Origin: Clostridia bacterium
Lineage (GTDB): Bacteria; Bacillota; Clostridia; Lachnospirales; Lachnospiraceae
DNA: 64,000 nt
Direction of reading: 5' to 3'
Assembly: GCA_910574475.1 (NCBI GenBank)
Contig: CAJTAT010000002.1
Coordinates: 1-64,000 of the forward strand
The notes beneath the pieces were generated by a model. It saw only the letters and a program-made list of their open reading frames with translations, was not told the DNA's origin and ran no database searches. Position 1 is the stretch's first letter; each line of letters starts with the position of its first letter. The position numbers and the translations under genes were made by a program. Of the stretch, positions 8,112-16,144 are shown one piece after another.

Positions 8112-8480
8112 CTACACATCAGCCCGGTTTTTCCTGGCCCATGTGCGTTTGCTCCGTTTCACCCGTTCTGCGGCACAGGTGGAGCAATAGAGAGTGTTGT
8201 GCCTGGGCGGGACAAACGGCCTCCCGCACTCCCGGCAGTGCCGCCGTCTGACAGAGAAAGGCGGGAACAATGCGGCGCACAGGCCGGCGTCCAGAGGAAG
8301 GACGGCGGCGCGGAACCACTTACAAATCAGGGAGTAGGTGATGCTCTGAGGACAGATACATTCCTCGCCATCGTCCAGAAGCAGACAGTTTCCGCAATCG
8401 TAGTTGCAGCACTCCCGCACCAGCCTCCGGGCCGTCCGGTACTGTTGATAGGTCATGTGTGGGATTTCGGATGCGCCCAT
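8112..8480 (-). CDS. Cysteine-rich VLP-family protein
   Basis: This 122-residue protein has many Cys pairs: RECCNYDCGNCLLLDDGEEC, CPQSI, then CKWFRAAVLPLDAGLCAAL, and a C-terminal zinc ribbon HCRECGRPFVPP ... YCSTCAAERVKRSKR. The AVLPLD motif and cysteine pattern identify the Cys_rich_VLP family, usually encoded beside MobA/MobL relaxases in mobilisable elements. It lies about 200 bases from the MOBQ-like oriT. The relaxase expected downstream is absent; only 149 bases separate it from the RepA-like gene, which suggests a deletion there. Confidence 0.8.
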   Translation of the reverse strand: MGASEIPHMTYQQYRTARRLVRECCNYDCGNCLLLDDGEECICPQSITYSLICKWFRAAVLPLDAGLCAALFPPFSVRRRHCRECGRPFVPPRHNTLYCSTCAAERVKRSKRTWARKNRADV

Positions 8481-8682
8481 TTCACACGCTCCCTCTGCAA
8501 AATCCTAAAAGCGTCAGATTTGCGTTTTTAGCGTGAGTGCCAATCTGGCGTTGACGATACCTGACCCGCAGGAAAGGAACAGACGCAAAGCGGGTGTTCC
8601 TTTCCTGCGGGTGTGCAAGGGGTTTGGGGAGTGCAGCTCCCCATCGCGTCCGAAGGACGCAACGCCCCCGGCAGGGCGCACG

Positions 8683-8708
8683 ACACCGGAACGGTGTATA
8701 AGTGCGCC
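8683..8708 (+). other. Candidate MOBQ-type origin of transfer
   Basis: ACACCG (8683-8688) and CGGTGT (8692-8697) form a hairpin followed directly by TAAGTGCGCC (8699-8708). This is the arrangement and core sequence of RSF1010/R1162-type (MOBQ) origins, where nicking occurs in TAAGTGCG/CC. The surrounding 8481-8827 stretch has further short inverted repeats (for example CGCAGGAAAGGAAC near 8570 against GTTCCTTTCCTGCG near 8601) and no supported gene. Confidence 0.75.
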
Positions 8709-8827
8709 GTAAGAAACGGACGCACTTTTGCCGAAGCTGATTTATCGCTGACATTCTGGCCTCCTTGACATAGGAGGGACAAGCCGCCGGGGCAGCTTGT
8801 CCCTCCCGGTGATGGGGCGGTTGCCCC

Positions 8828-9262
8828 TCACCTGGTAGCCATCATGCCGGGGTGATCGTCAGGGTGGTCAGCGGAAAAATTTGAAAAACTTTTTCCGAAC
8901 GCCCTCGATGCTCTGACTGCGGCCTTGGAGCAGCCGCACATCCGCCCAATCTCCGCATAGCTGAAATCGTACAGCGCATAGAGCAGAAACCGCTCCCGCT
9001 GGGTAGGCGTACAGAGGGCCAGCACCGCCAGAATTTCCTCCAGCGTTTCCTGCTGGCAGACCAATTCCTCCGGGGTGGCGCAGTAGGGCAGAACGCCCTG
9101 GGCGGCAATTATGTACTCGTCACACTCGCGCCCGTCCCAATGCCGCCGCTGCTCCCGGTCGAGGCTCCGCTCGGTGCGTTTGGCCAACTCCCAGAACTCG
9201 TCCAGGGTGACGGCATCCTCATAGGTCAGTTTGCGGCTATATCTCTTGATGGTGATCTCCAT
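8828..9262 (-). CDS. Sigma-70-like regulator of the inner element
   Basis: This 144-residue protein begins MEITIKRYSRKLTYEDAV. The C-terminal half (LTPTQRERF-like segment, then FSYAEIGRMCGCSKAAVRASR) is a sigma-70 region 4 helix-turn-helix. Such short sigma-like proteins are frequent in Tn916/Tn1549-type elements and probably regulate element genes. The ATG at 9260-9262 has AGGAGG at 9271-9276. That ribosome site is buried in a perfect 16-base hairpin (9271-9312). A terminator and a 13-codon leader peptide lie upstream, so expression is probably gated. Confidence 0.75.
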   Translation of the reverse strand: MEITIKRYSRKLTYEDAVTLDEFWELAKRTERSLDREQRRHWDGRECDEYIIAAQGVLPYCATPEELVCQQETLEEILAVLALCTPTQRERFLLYALYDFSYAEIGRMCGCSKAAVRASRAFGKSFSNFSADHPDDHPGMMATR

Positions 9263-9270
9263 CGTGTTGT

Positions 9271-9312
9271 CCTCCTGTTCAGATTTGGGGTAAACGAAAT
9301 CTGAACAGGAGG
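9271..9312 (-). promoter_or_regulatory. Hairpin that sequesters the sigma-like gene's ribosome site
   Basis: Bases 9271-9286 and 9297-9312 are perfect 16-base inverted copies around a 10-base loop. On the transcript the 3-prime arm ends in the AGGAGG used by the start at 9262. Folding would block translation, as in erm- or cat-type translational attenuation. Confidence 0.75.
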
Positions 9313-9352
9313 GGTGGGCCGCGACACCGGGGCCGGATGGGACAGCCCACAT

Positions 9353-9395
9353 AAAAAGTAAAAGCGCCCGAACAGCACAAGGCTATTCGGGCGCT
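9353..9395 (-). terminator. Terminator / attenuator between leader peptide and sigma-like gene
   Basis: On the minus strand AGCGCCCGAA (9386-9395) pairs with TTCGGGCGCT (9363-9372) and is followed by CTTTTACTTTTT. It lies after the 13-codon leader at 9467-9508 and before the coding region, the layout of a transcription attenuator. Confidence 0.7.
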
Positions 9396-9466
9396 GGGGG
9401 TGGCAGTATGTGTAGACTGGAAACGACTGTTTTCGCAAGCCTGGGTAGAGGTCGCCGTTACGAGGG

Positions 9467-9508
9467 TTAGGCTTTTTTTGACAAGTGCCTATCTATTCGT
9501 AGTCGCAT
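9467..9508 (-). CDS. 13-residue leader peptide
   Basis: Reading MRLRIDRHLSKKA and then TAA, preceded by AGGAGG eight bases before the ATG. It is far too short for a free-standing function. It has a strong ribosome site and sits upstream of a terminator and a ribosome-site-blocking hairpin, so it is best read as a regulatory leader. Arg and Lys codons make up almost half of it. The signal it senses (ribosome stalling, an antibiotic, charged tRNA) cannot be told from the sequence. Confidence 0.6.
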   Translation of the reverse strand: MRLRIDRHLSKKA

Positions 9509-9533
9509 GGCGGCATCCTCCTAATTGCCGCCA

Positions 9534-9571
9534 AAACAAAAAGCAGCGGCTTTGAAAAATCAAAACCGCTG
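9534..9571 (-). terminator. Intrinsic terminator after the ABC exporter operon
   Basis: On the minus strand a 12-base perfect stem (CAGCGGTTTTGA against TCAAAGCCGCTG, 9544-9571) is followed by CTTTTTGTTTT. It ends the MerR/ABC operon and insulates the leader peptide unit. A second large stem lies at about 9606-9645. Confidence 0.75.
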
Positions 9572-9664
9572 TCAAAAACATCATTTGGACATGGGAAATT
9601 ACTCTGCCCGGCAGCGGTTTTTTTCTTTTCTGCCGCTGGGCAGATGAAACTTATATCAGCAAAA

Positions 9665-10381
9665 TTACCGGGTACGAATCCTCTTTAGCAGGACTCCGCA
9701 TAGTATAACCGCTATGAGAAAAATACCGAGCAAGGGGCAGAGCGTTTGCAGAGAAAACGCAGAGTCAGTCATCAATTTATATCCCCATGTTGCAGGAAAC
9801 AATTTTCCAACAATGGCAAATGCCTGCGGAAGCATTTCGCTCGGAAACATAATTCCCGACAGCATAGTGGACGGGATAAAAAGCAGGATGGAAAACATGG
9901 ATGTATTTGCTGTATCTTTTACAGCTAACCCGATGATACTGGCAATGCTAAGCGAAACAGCAATCAGAATAACCAGCCCGCCTAAATATGTTTCCAGGTG
10001 CTCTGGAATTTTGGCGCCAAAGAGAATTGGCGCGAGTACATAGAGAATGGCGCTCATGATGAGCAAATGCACAAACGCAGAAATATTTATCAAGATCAAC
10101 CCCAGCGACAGCGGCACACCGTTTGCCTGATAAGCATTTTTAATATCGCTCCGATATATCTCCGCAAGAGAGGGCGGCAATCCAATCAGCGCCCCCATGG
10201 TAACAGCAAAGACGGTCATGGACTGAATCAACGTCTCTTTGCTCTCCGGCATGACAGAGGTGAAAATCCCGCCCATAACCGCAAAGAACAGGAGTGGAAC
10301 CGCATAACAGGTAATCAACATGGTTCGGCTACGTAAGTCCAGTTTCCACTGTAATGTAAATCCATATAAAAATCCGTTCAC
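9665..10381 (-). CDS. ABC-2 type exporter permease
   Basis: This 238-residue integral membrane protein has six hydrophobic segments and the ABC-2 layout, including FIPSTMLSGIMFPSEMLP near the end. It is the membrane half of an export system with the ATPase encoded 3 bases upstream and the MerR regulator before that. Such MerR/ATPase/permease sets usually pump out antibiotics, peptides or other toxic compounds; the substrate cannot be predicted. It is the last gene of the cargo operon, followed by a strong terminator. Confidence 0.85.
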   Translation of the reverse strand: MNGFLYGFTLQWKLDLRSRTMLITCYAVPLLFFAVMGGIFTSVMPESKETLIQSMTVFAVTMGALIGLPPSLAEIYRSDIKNAYQANGVPLSLGLILINISAFVHLLIMSAILYVLAPILFGAKIPEHLETYLGGLVILIAVSLSIASIIGLAVKDTANTSMFSILLFIPSTMLSGIMFPSEMLPQAFAIVGKLFPATWGYKLMTDSAFSLQTLCPLLGIFLIAVILCGVLLKRIRTR

Positions 10382-10384
10382 TGC

Positions 10385-11194
10385 CTATTCTCCCTTCGCA
10401 ATTTTCAGAAAATGCTGTTCCAGTGACCCCCGGTCAACCCGAATGTCTTGAATGACGGTGTCCTTTTCCTCATAACTTTTGAGTATTGTTATCAGGCTGG
10501 CTCTAATATCATCCGATTCATAAGTCTCTAAGCCTTGGCCCGTCCGAATTTGGATGTTATAGTGCTTTCCGATTTTCTCGGTCAATGCGATAACTGTTCC
10601 AGCAAAAGCGATCTCCCCATCCCTCAGAATCGCGATGCTGTCACATAGGCTCTCTACTTCGGCCATGTCATGGCTGGCTAAAATAATCGTTTTTCCCTGC
10701 GCTTTCAAATTGCGAATATATTCGTGGAGAGAAATTCGGCCCTCAATATCAAGTCCGGCGGTGGGTTCATCAAGGAACACAATATCCGGGTCGCAAATAA
10801 GCGCCAGTGCCAGATGAAGCCGCCGCTTCTGTCCAGTGGACATTGCCTGGTATTGCTTATTCGCAATGCTGTCTACGCCCAGCGCCGCCAGCATAGAGGT
10901 GTCTGCGGGTTTTCGGTTCCACTTTGCGAAAAGCCGCACAGCTTCCCCTCCCTTGATGTGTGCGGGCAATGCCGCCGACTGCAACTGAATCCCGATTCTG
11001 CCGTTTACGGATATTGTTCCGCCGTCATACTTTCGGAGTCCCTCAATACACTCAAGGGTCGTCGTTTTCCCAGCGCCGTTTACGCCTAACAGCGCAAAAA
11101 TATCTCCCCGGCGTACATACAGGTCAATTCCTTTTAACACCACTTTTTCGCCGTAGCTTTTACGCAATCCCTTCACTTCTAACGCATTTGTCAT
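10385..11194 (-). CDS. ABC exporter ATPase
   Basis: This 269-residue protein has Walker A GVNGAGKTT (about 37-45), a signature motif MSTGQKRRLHLALAL (about 130-144, TGQ instead of SGG), Walker B DIVFLDEPTAGLD and a switch His in ASHDM. This is the drug-export type ATPase (CcmA/NatA-like). The C-terminal 60 residues form the usual accessory domain. Its ATG overlaps the MerR gene's stop by four bases, showing translational coupling. Confidence 0.88.
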   Translation of the reverse strand: MTNALEVKGLRKSYGEKVVLKGIDLYVRRGDIFALLGVNGAGKTTTLECIEGLRKYDGGTISVNGRIGIQLQSAALPAHIKGGEAVRLFAKWNRKPADTSMLAALGVDSIANKQYQAMSTGQKRRLHLALALICDPDIVFLDEPTAGLDIEGRISLHEYIRNLKAQGKTIILASHDMAEVESLCDSIAILRDGEIAFAGTVIALTEKIGKHYNIQIRTGQGLETYESDDIRASLITILKSYEEKDTVIQDIRVDRGSLEQHFLKIAKGE

Positions 11195-11997
11195 GGTATC
11201 GCCTCCTGAAATGGATCTATCCCCTCGTTTGAAAAGTAAGCACCTAATGCTGGTTCAATAAAGGCGTTTGCTTTGGCCTGCTTCTGCGTCCACTCCTGAC
11301 CGAATTCATCATTTTGTCCCATCTGTATGAGTTTAGGGAGCATATCGGTATCCCCTCCGGTGAATTCTATAATCAAGGCCCAGTAATCTTTTGCAAATTG
11401 CTGTCCTCGTTGGCTCTCTGCCGGGATGCCATCTGCTTGCAGTTGAATCGCCTCGTCTTGCAGACGCAAGAACCGCTGCATAAACACGATGCCGCTCTCT
11501 TTATCGAATCGGTTGCGGATATGATCCAACGTTTCGCTGTCAAAATGCTTAATAAGCCAGTAGAAGCTGTTTTTCATTTCCAGATTAACGATGATGTCCG
11601 CATACTTTTTGAAATCTACCGATTGCATTTCCAGCACTTCGGTTTTCAGCGCCTCAATTCTTGAGAGTGATTCTGTCAGACTTGCAATTTTCTCCCGGAC
11701 AATAGCCGCCTGCTCAGACAAAACCTGCGCCACACCTGCCGGAGTATCCAGCGGAATCAATCTGTCTCTGATGTCATCCAGGGAAAAACCCAGATGCTTC
11801 AGGGATAGTATTTGGTGGAGCTTGATAATGTCTTTATCGGTATATAGCCTGCGGCCACCTTCACTCATAGCTGACGGTGAGAGCAGTCCTTCCTTGTCAT
11901 AATGCTGTAAGGTTCTGACCGTTACTCCCATTTTCTTTGCAACTGCACCTGCGGTCATATATCCCTGTGGAATCGCTCGGTATCTTTCCACGTTCAA
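11191..11997 (-). CDS. MerR-family regulator of the ABC exporter
   Basis: The 268-residue protein has an N-terminal MerR winged helix: AGAVAKKMGVTVRTLQHYDKEGLL, RRLYTDKDIIKLHQILSLKHLGFSL. A coiled-coil and a C-terminal helical ligand-binding domain (TipAS-like layout) follow. The start is TTG at 11995-11997 behind AGGAGG; a GTG two codons on is the alternative. The promoter just upstream has a 19-base spacer, as expected for an operator twisted open by MerR, so it probably activates its own operon when a drug-like ligand binds. Confidence 0.85.
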   Translation of the reverse strand: MNVERYRAIPQGYMTAGAVAKKMGVTVRTLQHYDKEGLLSPSAMSEGGRRLYTDKDIIKLHQILSLKHLGFSLDDIRDRLIPLDTPAGVAQVLSEQAAIVREKIASLTESLSRIEALKTEVLEMQSVDFKKYADIIVNLEMKNSFYWLIKHFDSETLDHIRNRFDKESGIVFMQRFLRLQDEAIQLQADGIPAESQRGQQFAKDYWALIIEFTGGDTDMLPKLIQMGQNDEFGQEWTQKQAKANAFIEPALGAYFSNEGIDPFQEAIP

Positions 11998-12013
11998 AAC
12001 ACCTCCTGCGGGT

Positions 12014-12044
12014 AGTATACTTCATTACGTTACGTCATGAGCAA
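12014..12044 (-). promoter_or_regulatory. MerR-type promoter with 19-base spacer
   Basis: On the minus strand: -35 TTGCTC (12039-12044), a 19-base spacer, and -10 TATACT (12014-12019). The spacer contains the dyad CATGACGTAACGTAATG centred between the boxes. The over-long spacer with a central dyad is the hallmark of MerR-activated promoters. Confidence 0.8.
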
Positions 12045-12164
12045 GACCTTTTTTATATTTTCATGTATTATCGGCAAATTATTTGGAAGGGGATAGGTTC
12101 TAAGATACCAAAAGCTGGAAGGGGCTTGCCTTCCAGCTTTTGGTTTATTGTCAGCAACTCCGCA

Positions 12165-12215
12165 TTATTTTGTGGTCTTGTCCATATCAGTGAGATTTAT
12201 TTCCCGATGAAAAAC
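12165..12215. other. attR of the inner element
   Basis: The element arm CTTGTCCATATCAGT is followed by the core GA (12192-12193) and then by recombinase-gene sequence ATTTATTTCCCG preceded by G. It completes the pair with the site at 5515-5565. Confidence 0.75.
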
Positions 12216-13577
12216 GTGAGGTACATCGCCGTCAATGACTGCGTGGACACCGCCAACAAAAACAACGACATTGCCGCACTGAAGAACGTGATGAATGAAT
12301 TTTACAGCAGGGACAATTCACGGAAAATCCGTTCTTCCATTCGGGCAAGGGCGAAAGCGGGGCTTTACCGTTGCTCCTATGCGCCATTTGGATACCGCAA
12401 ATCGCCCGACAACCATAATAGGCTGGTAGTCGATGGGGAAACAGCATGGATTGTAAAACGGATTTTTGAGCTTGCAAATGCGGGCATGGGGGCGCACAAG
12501 ATAGCAAGCATTTTTCGGGATGAAAAAGTGTCCTGCCCCTCATGGTGGCAGCATACCCGTGGGGAGAAGCACTACCCCGAACGGTTCAAAAACCCCCAGA
12601 ACCGGTATGAATGGTCGCACACCATCATCCGAAACATGATAGGCAATCCCGTGTATCTCGGTCATTCCGTGATGTGCAAGACGGAAGCCATTTTTAAACT
12701 TGGCAAATACAAGAAACTGCCGGAGGAGGAATGGATACGGACGGACAACACCCACGAGCCGTTGGTTTCACAGGAAATTTTTGATGGGGCGAACGCAAAA
12801 ATCCTAAGCAGGAAGCGTGACACGACAAACAATTTTGTGTCGGTTTTCTCTGGGCTTGTGAAGTGTGGCGGTTGCGGGAAAGCCCTTGCCCTGCGGTACT
12901 GGGGCAGGGACAGGCACCGTATCTATGTCTGCACCACCTATGCCCACAACACGAAAGCCTGCACAGACCACCGCATTTATTACGAGGATTTATACAATGC
13001 CGTGCTTGCCGACATCCAGTACCATGCCCGCCTTGCTTTTGAAGATAGGGAGAAAGCGGTGGCTCTGGCGGTGAAGATGAATGCCAGAGCGGACGGGAAC
13101 AGGGGGAAAAGCAACGAAACAAAACTGAAACAGGCGAGGAAACGCTATGATGAAGTGACGAGATTGTTTGACCGTCTGTATGAGGATTCCCTTTCGGGGC
13201 GTATCTCCAATGAGAATTTCACAAGGCTGATTGACAAATACCAGACCGAGCAGGAGAAATTATTGGAGCAGATAGCAATGATTGAGGATGCCTTGCAGGA
13301 AGTTAAGGACAGCCAGAGCAATGCGGTACAGTGGGCGGAGCTGATGGCGGGGTATGTGGGGATAACGGAACTGACCGCCGAGAACCTTAACCTCTTAGTG
13401 GAGCGGATTGAGGTGTCTGACCGAACGGAAACAGGGGACGGGATGCAGCAGACCGTCAAAATCTGTTACCGCTTCGGCGGTTACATAGGGGAGCAGACAG
13501 TCAAGACGAAAATGATTCGCAAGCCCCGTAAAAGAGGGACTGCCCACGAAAAACAGCAATGGAAAAATAAACTATGA
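12194..13577 (+). pseudogene. 3-prime fragment of the TndX-like large serine recombinase
   Basis: Native coding sequence resumes at 12194 and reads ..IYFPMKNVRYIAVNDCVDT, NDIAALKNVMNEFYSRD, then the recombinase domain, a zinc ribbon (CGGCGKALALRYWG ... CTTYAHNTKACTD) and a coiled-coil (about 395-470 of the restored protein). It lacks the catalytic serine domain, which lies at 5251-5540 beyond the inserted element. Apart from the insertion no stop or frameshift is visible, so precise excision of the inner element would restore a full-length recombinase. TnpV follows directly, as in Tn4451. Confidence 0.9.
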
Positions 13578-13594
13578 CAGAGGAGGTACACACA

Positions 13595-13969
13595 ATGGAG
13601 AAAACAATCTTTGAAAAAATCGGCGGTGAATTTGGACGACAGGGAGATTACCTTATCCCCTGCCTTGCCTTACCACCCGAAAAAGAACAGCCGATTGGCT
13701 TATTCGGGCGGCGGCATCTGGACTACCTAAAGCAGTACCGCAAAGTTACATACACCAATCTTCTTACAAGCGGCAGGCTGAACACTTACCTTGCAGACAT
13801 TGACAGACAGGCGCAGGAACGCTTTGAAAGGCTCATAGAAGACATGAAACAGGCGCAGGGCATAACGGAAGGGTTAAAGGAAGAAAACGCCTTAGAATGG
13901 GTACAACACCTTAATAACATAAGGGCTTGCGCAAGGGAGATTGTGAACGAGGAAATCATTTTCGCATAG
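13595..13969 (+). CDS. tnpV: TnpV family protein
   Basis: This 124-residue protein begins MEKTIFEKIGGEFGRQGDYL and contains RHLDYLKQYRKVTYTNLLTSG, YLADIDRQAQERFERLIEDMKQAQGITE and NNIRACAREIVNEEIIFA. This is the signature of TnpV, a small protein encoded next to the large serine recombinase in Tn4451 and relatives. Its biochemical role is not established. I chose the ATG at 13595, which follows AGAGGAGG. It lies 17 bases after the recombinase stop and would share its transcript. Confidence 0.88.
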   Translation: MEKTIFEKIGGEFGRQGDYLIPCLALPPEKEQPIGLFGRRHLDYLKQYRKVTYTNLLTSGRLNTYLADIDRQAQERFERLIEDMKQAQGITEGLKEENALEWVQHLNNIRACAREIVNEEIIFA

Positions 13970-13978
13970 GCAACATGG

Positions 13979-14010
13979 CGGCAGAGGGTAAAATCTCTGT
14001 CGTTTTTCTT
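13979..14010 (+). terminator. Intrinsic terminator after tnpV
   Basis: CGGCAGAG pairs with CTCTGTCG around GGTAAAAT, followed by TTTTTCTTTT. Confidence 0.65.
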
Positions 14011-14135
14011 TTCGGGAAGCTATTGAAACGAATTTTTTATTCAGATACACTATGTGTAGGTTTACAAAAGATAGCAGAAAAAGAGAGGAAATATAAAGCA
14101 GATTAAGCTATTCTTGTTTGCGAGGAGGTAAGAAG

Positions 14136-14999
14136 ATGGAATGGTTGAAAAAACTTGGATCAGCCATTGATTACATAGAAGATAATCTGGACAAGGAAAT
14201 ATCATATGACGAGGCCGCTCGCATTGCGTGTTGTTCTCCCTATTATTTTCAGCGTATTTTTTCTTATGTTTCGGGCGTGTCATTGGCAGAATACATACGC
14301 CGCCGAAAAATGACACAGGCAGCGTTTGAATTGCAGCGGACAGACGAGAAAGTAATAGATATTGCGTTGAAGTATGGCTATTCCTCTCCGACTTCTTTTA
14401 ATCGGGCTTTTCAGAATGTTCATGGAATTACGCCAACAGCCGCAAAAGCTATGGGGTGTATCCTGCAAGCATATCCGTCAATTCAGTTTAGAATAGAAAT
14501 AACAGGAGGAAGCGCTATGGTGTATCACATTGCGGAAAAACAGCCTTTGCATATTGTGGGAATCCGCATTCCTTTGGTCTGCGATATGGAAGAAAATTTG
14601 AGGATAGTTCCCGATTTTTGGAAAACCGCATTGCAGGGAAACCGTTTTTCGGAATTATGCAAATTATCTAATCAAGAGCCAAACGGAATTTTAGGAATCA
14701 GTGTATATGAAAGTCCAAAAGAAATCTATTACTATATCGGCGTTGCTACCAATGCTTCTGCTCCTGCGGATATGTATGAGTACGAAATCCCTGCGGCTAC
14801 TTGGGTTATATTTGAGAATGATGGACGATTTAAAGAAGATGTCCAAAGTGTATTCAGACGGTTTTACATGGAATGGCTGCCGTTCTCTGGATACAAATAT
14901 GCGGAACTGCCAGACATTGAAGTGTATCCGATTTGTGACAGCCAACCAGTGCATGGACATTCCGAAGTATGGATTGCAATCAAAGAGGAGGACAGATAG
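14136..14999 (+). CDS. AraC-family regulator with GyrI-like effector domain (first copy)
   Basis: This 287-residue protein has two helix-turn-helix motifs in the first 105 residues (YDEAARIACCSPYYFQRIFSY and DIALKYGYSSPTSFNRAFQNVHG), then a GyrI-like/AraC effector-binding domain (about 125-287). This is the Rob/SoxS-fused-to-GyrI architecture, which senses small amphipathic compounds. The ATG at 14136 has AGGAGG upstream. Its stop lies next to the acyltransferase start, so the two form an operon. It is a clear paralogue of the regulator at 16145. Confidence 0.85.
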   Translation: MEWLKKLGSAIDYIEDNLDKEISYDEAARIACCSPYYFQRIFSYVSGVSLAEYIRRRKMTQAAFELQRTDEKVIDIALKYGYSSPTSFNRAFQNVHGITPTAAKAMGCILQAYPSIQFRIEITGGSAMVYHIAEKQPLHIVGIRIPLVCDMEENLRIVPDFWKTALQGNRFSELCKLSNQEPNGILGISVYESPKEIYYYIGVATNASAPADMYEYEIPAATWVIFENDGRFKEDVQSVFRRFYMEWLPFSGYKYAELPDIEVYPICDSQPVHGHSEVWIAIKEEDR

Positions 15000-15002
15000 G
15001 AA

Positions 15003-16049
15003 ATGTATCATTTAAGGCTAAAAGGCGACCATTATGAAATGGGTGTGAAGCGTGGAAAAATTTTTAACAAATGCCAAATCTCTTTTCCGCTGCTGTTAGA
15101 TAATTTTCAACTGGAACATGGAAAACAAAGTGAGGAAATATTGAGAAAGTTTTTCCCAGAAGTGTGTGAGGAAATAAGAGGGGTAAGCGACACCATAGGA
15201 GCAGACTATCTGCATTTTGCTTCGTGGATGCTGTGTATGGGCTGCTGTATGTATAATCTGGAAGATAACTTCCCTATTGAGATTCGGGGCTGTACGGCTT
15301 TTGCCTATTCCCAAAATGGCAGATTGATATATGGCAGAAATAATGATTTGCCGCCTTATCTGCGTGATGGATGTAAAAGTGAAATTTATGCACCGAGGAA
15401 TGGAAACAGATTTAGTATCACTACATCCTCTTTCATCAACGGGGAAGAGGGACTAAATGAACACGGGCTTGCCGTGGCAATGACGTTTGTAATGACCGAC
15501 CTTAAAAAAATACAAGCAGGGTTTAACTCATGTTTTATTGTACGGTATTTGCTTGAAAAGGCAAATGATACAGAGAAGGCAGTTTCGTTACTTATGAATC
15601 TGCCGATAGCGTCTAACTGTAATATTTTACTTGCCGATAAAAGCGGCAATATGGTGGTAGTCGAATGTACGCCGACTCTCAAAAAAGTCCGTGAAGCGGA
15701 AATCTTTCATGGAAACAGGATAGTTTGTACTGTAAACAGTTTTACTTCTGATGAAATGAAGCCCTATGACGATGCAAATGGGAATGATTATGATTCCCAC
15801 AAGCGGTATAAGGTTGTCATAGACAGTTTTTCTTCGGGGAAGATAAGGGAAAATTACATTGCAACTACTGAGCAGCTTTTGAAAGGCGATTATGGATTTA
15901 TGTGCCAATATGACAAGGAGCCAGACTTTGAGACCGTTTGGAGTTCCATATTTGATTTGGAAAGTTTAGCCATTTACCGTGCAGAGGGCGACCCAAGAAA
16001 GAAGAAATTTATCAGCGATAACAGGCTGCGTGATTTAAAATTTAAGTGA
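15003..16049 (+). CDS. Penicillin-acyltransferase-like Ntn hydrolase (C45 / AAT family)
   Basis: This 348-residue protein belongs to the acyl-coenzyme A:6-aminopenicillanic-acid acyltransferase family. After an N-terminal helical segment, IRGCTAFAY (Cys97) is the expected self-cleavage point and new N-terminal nucleophile. It is followed by LIYGRNNDLPPYLRD and EGLNEHGLAVAMTF, both typical of the family. Members hydrolyse or transfer amide-linked acyl groups; most bacterial substrates are unknown. No signal peptide is seen, so it is probably cytoplasmic. It is flanked by two AraC/GyrI regulators, which suggests inducible expression in response to a small molecule that may also be its substrate. 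Confidence 0.85.
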   Translation: MYHLRLKGDHYEMGVKRGKIFNKCQISFPLLLDNFQLEHGKQSEEILRKFFPEVCEEIRGVSDTIGADYLHFASWMLCMGCCMYNLEDNFPIEIRGCTAFAYSQNGRLIYGRNNDLPPYLRDGCKSEIYAPRNGNRFSITTSSFINGEEGLNEHGLAVAMTFVMTDLKKIQAGFNSCFIVRYLLEKANDTEKAVSLLMNLPIASNCNILLADKSGNMVVVECTPTLKKVREAEIFHGNRIVCTVNSFTSDEMKPYDDANGNDYDSHKRYKVVIDSFSSGKIRENYIATTEQLLKGDYGFMCQYDKEPDFETVWSSIFDLESLAIYRAEGDPRKKKFISDNRLRDLKFK

Positions 16050-16144
16050 GCAGGGATAATTGAAACTTAACAAAGCAAAGCATAGAATATCAGGAAAAGC
16101 CGTTGTTAGTTTACTATACTATGGTTACGGAAGGAGGAAAAAAC

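Larger units (their letters stand above)
5541..12193. mobile_element. Inner 6,653-bp serine-recombinase element inserted in the outer recombinase gene
   Basis: The ends are defined by interrupted coding sequence and the shared GA core. Joining the right arm CTTGTCCATATCAGT, GA, and the left arm ACTATGATGGACAAG gives a circular-form attP. Its 24-base arms match at 18 positions when compared as inverted copies. Tn4451 and Tn5397 are also known to use GA. The element encodes its own large serine recombinase 53 bases from the left end, then a small protein, RepA-like protein, Cys_rich_VLP protein, MOBQ-like oriT, sigma-like protein, and a MerR-controlled ABC exporter. No relaxase is visible, so transfer would need help in trans. 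All genes read leftward. Confidence 0.85.

Noticed and set aside
8482..8782. Two overlapping leftward open frames around the MOBQ-like oriT
   Set aside because: Their residues follow the oriT and inverted repeats, with no ribosome site or family match.
11937..12193. Upstream extension of the recombinase 3-prime fragment
   Set aside because: These bases belong to the inner element and lie across its end; the reading frame there is accidental.
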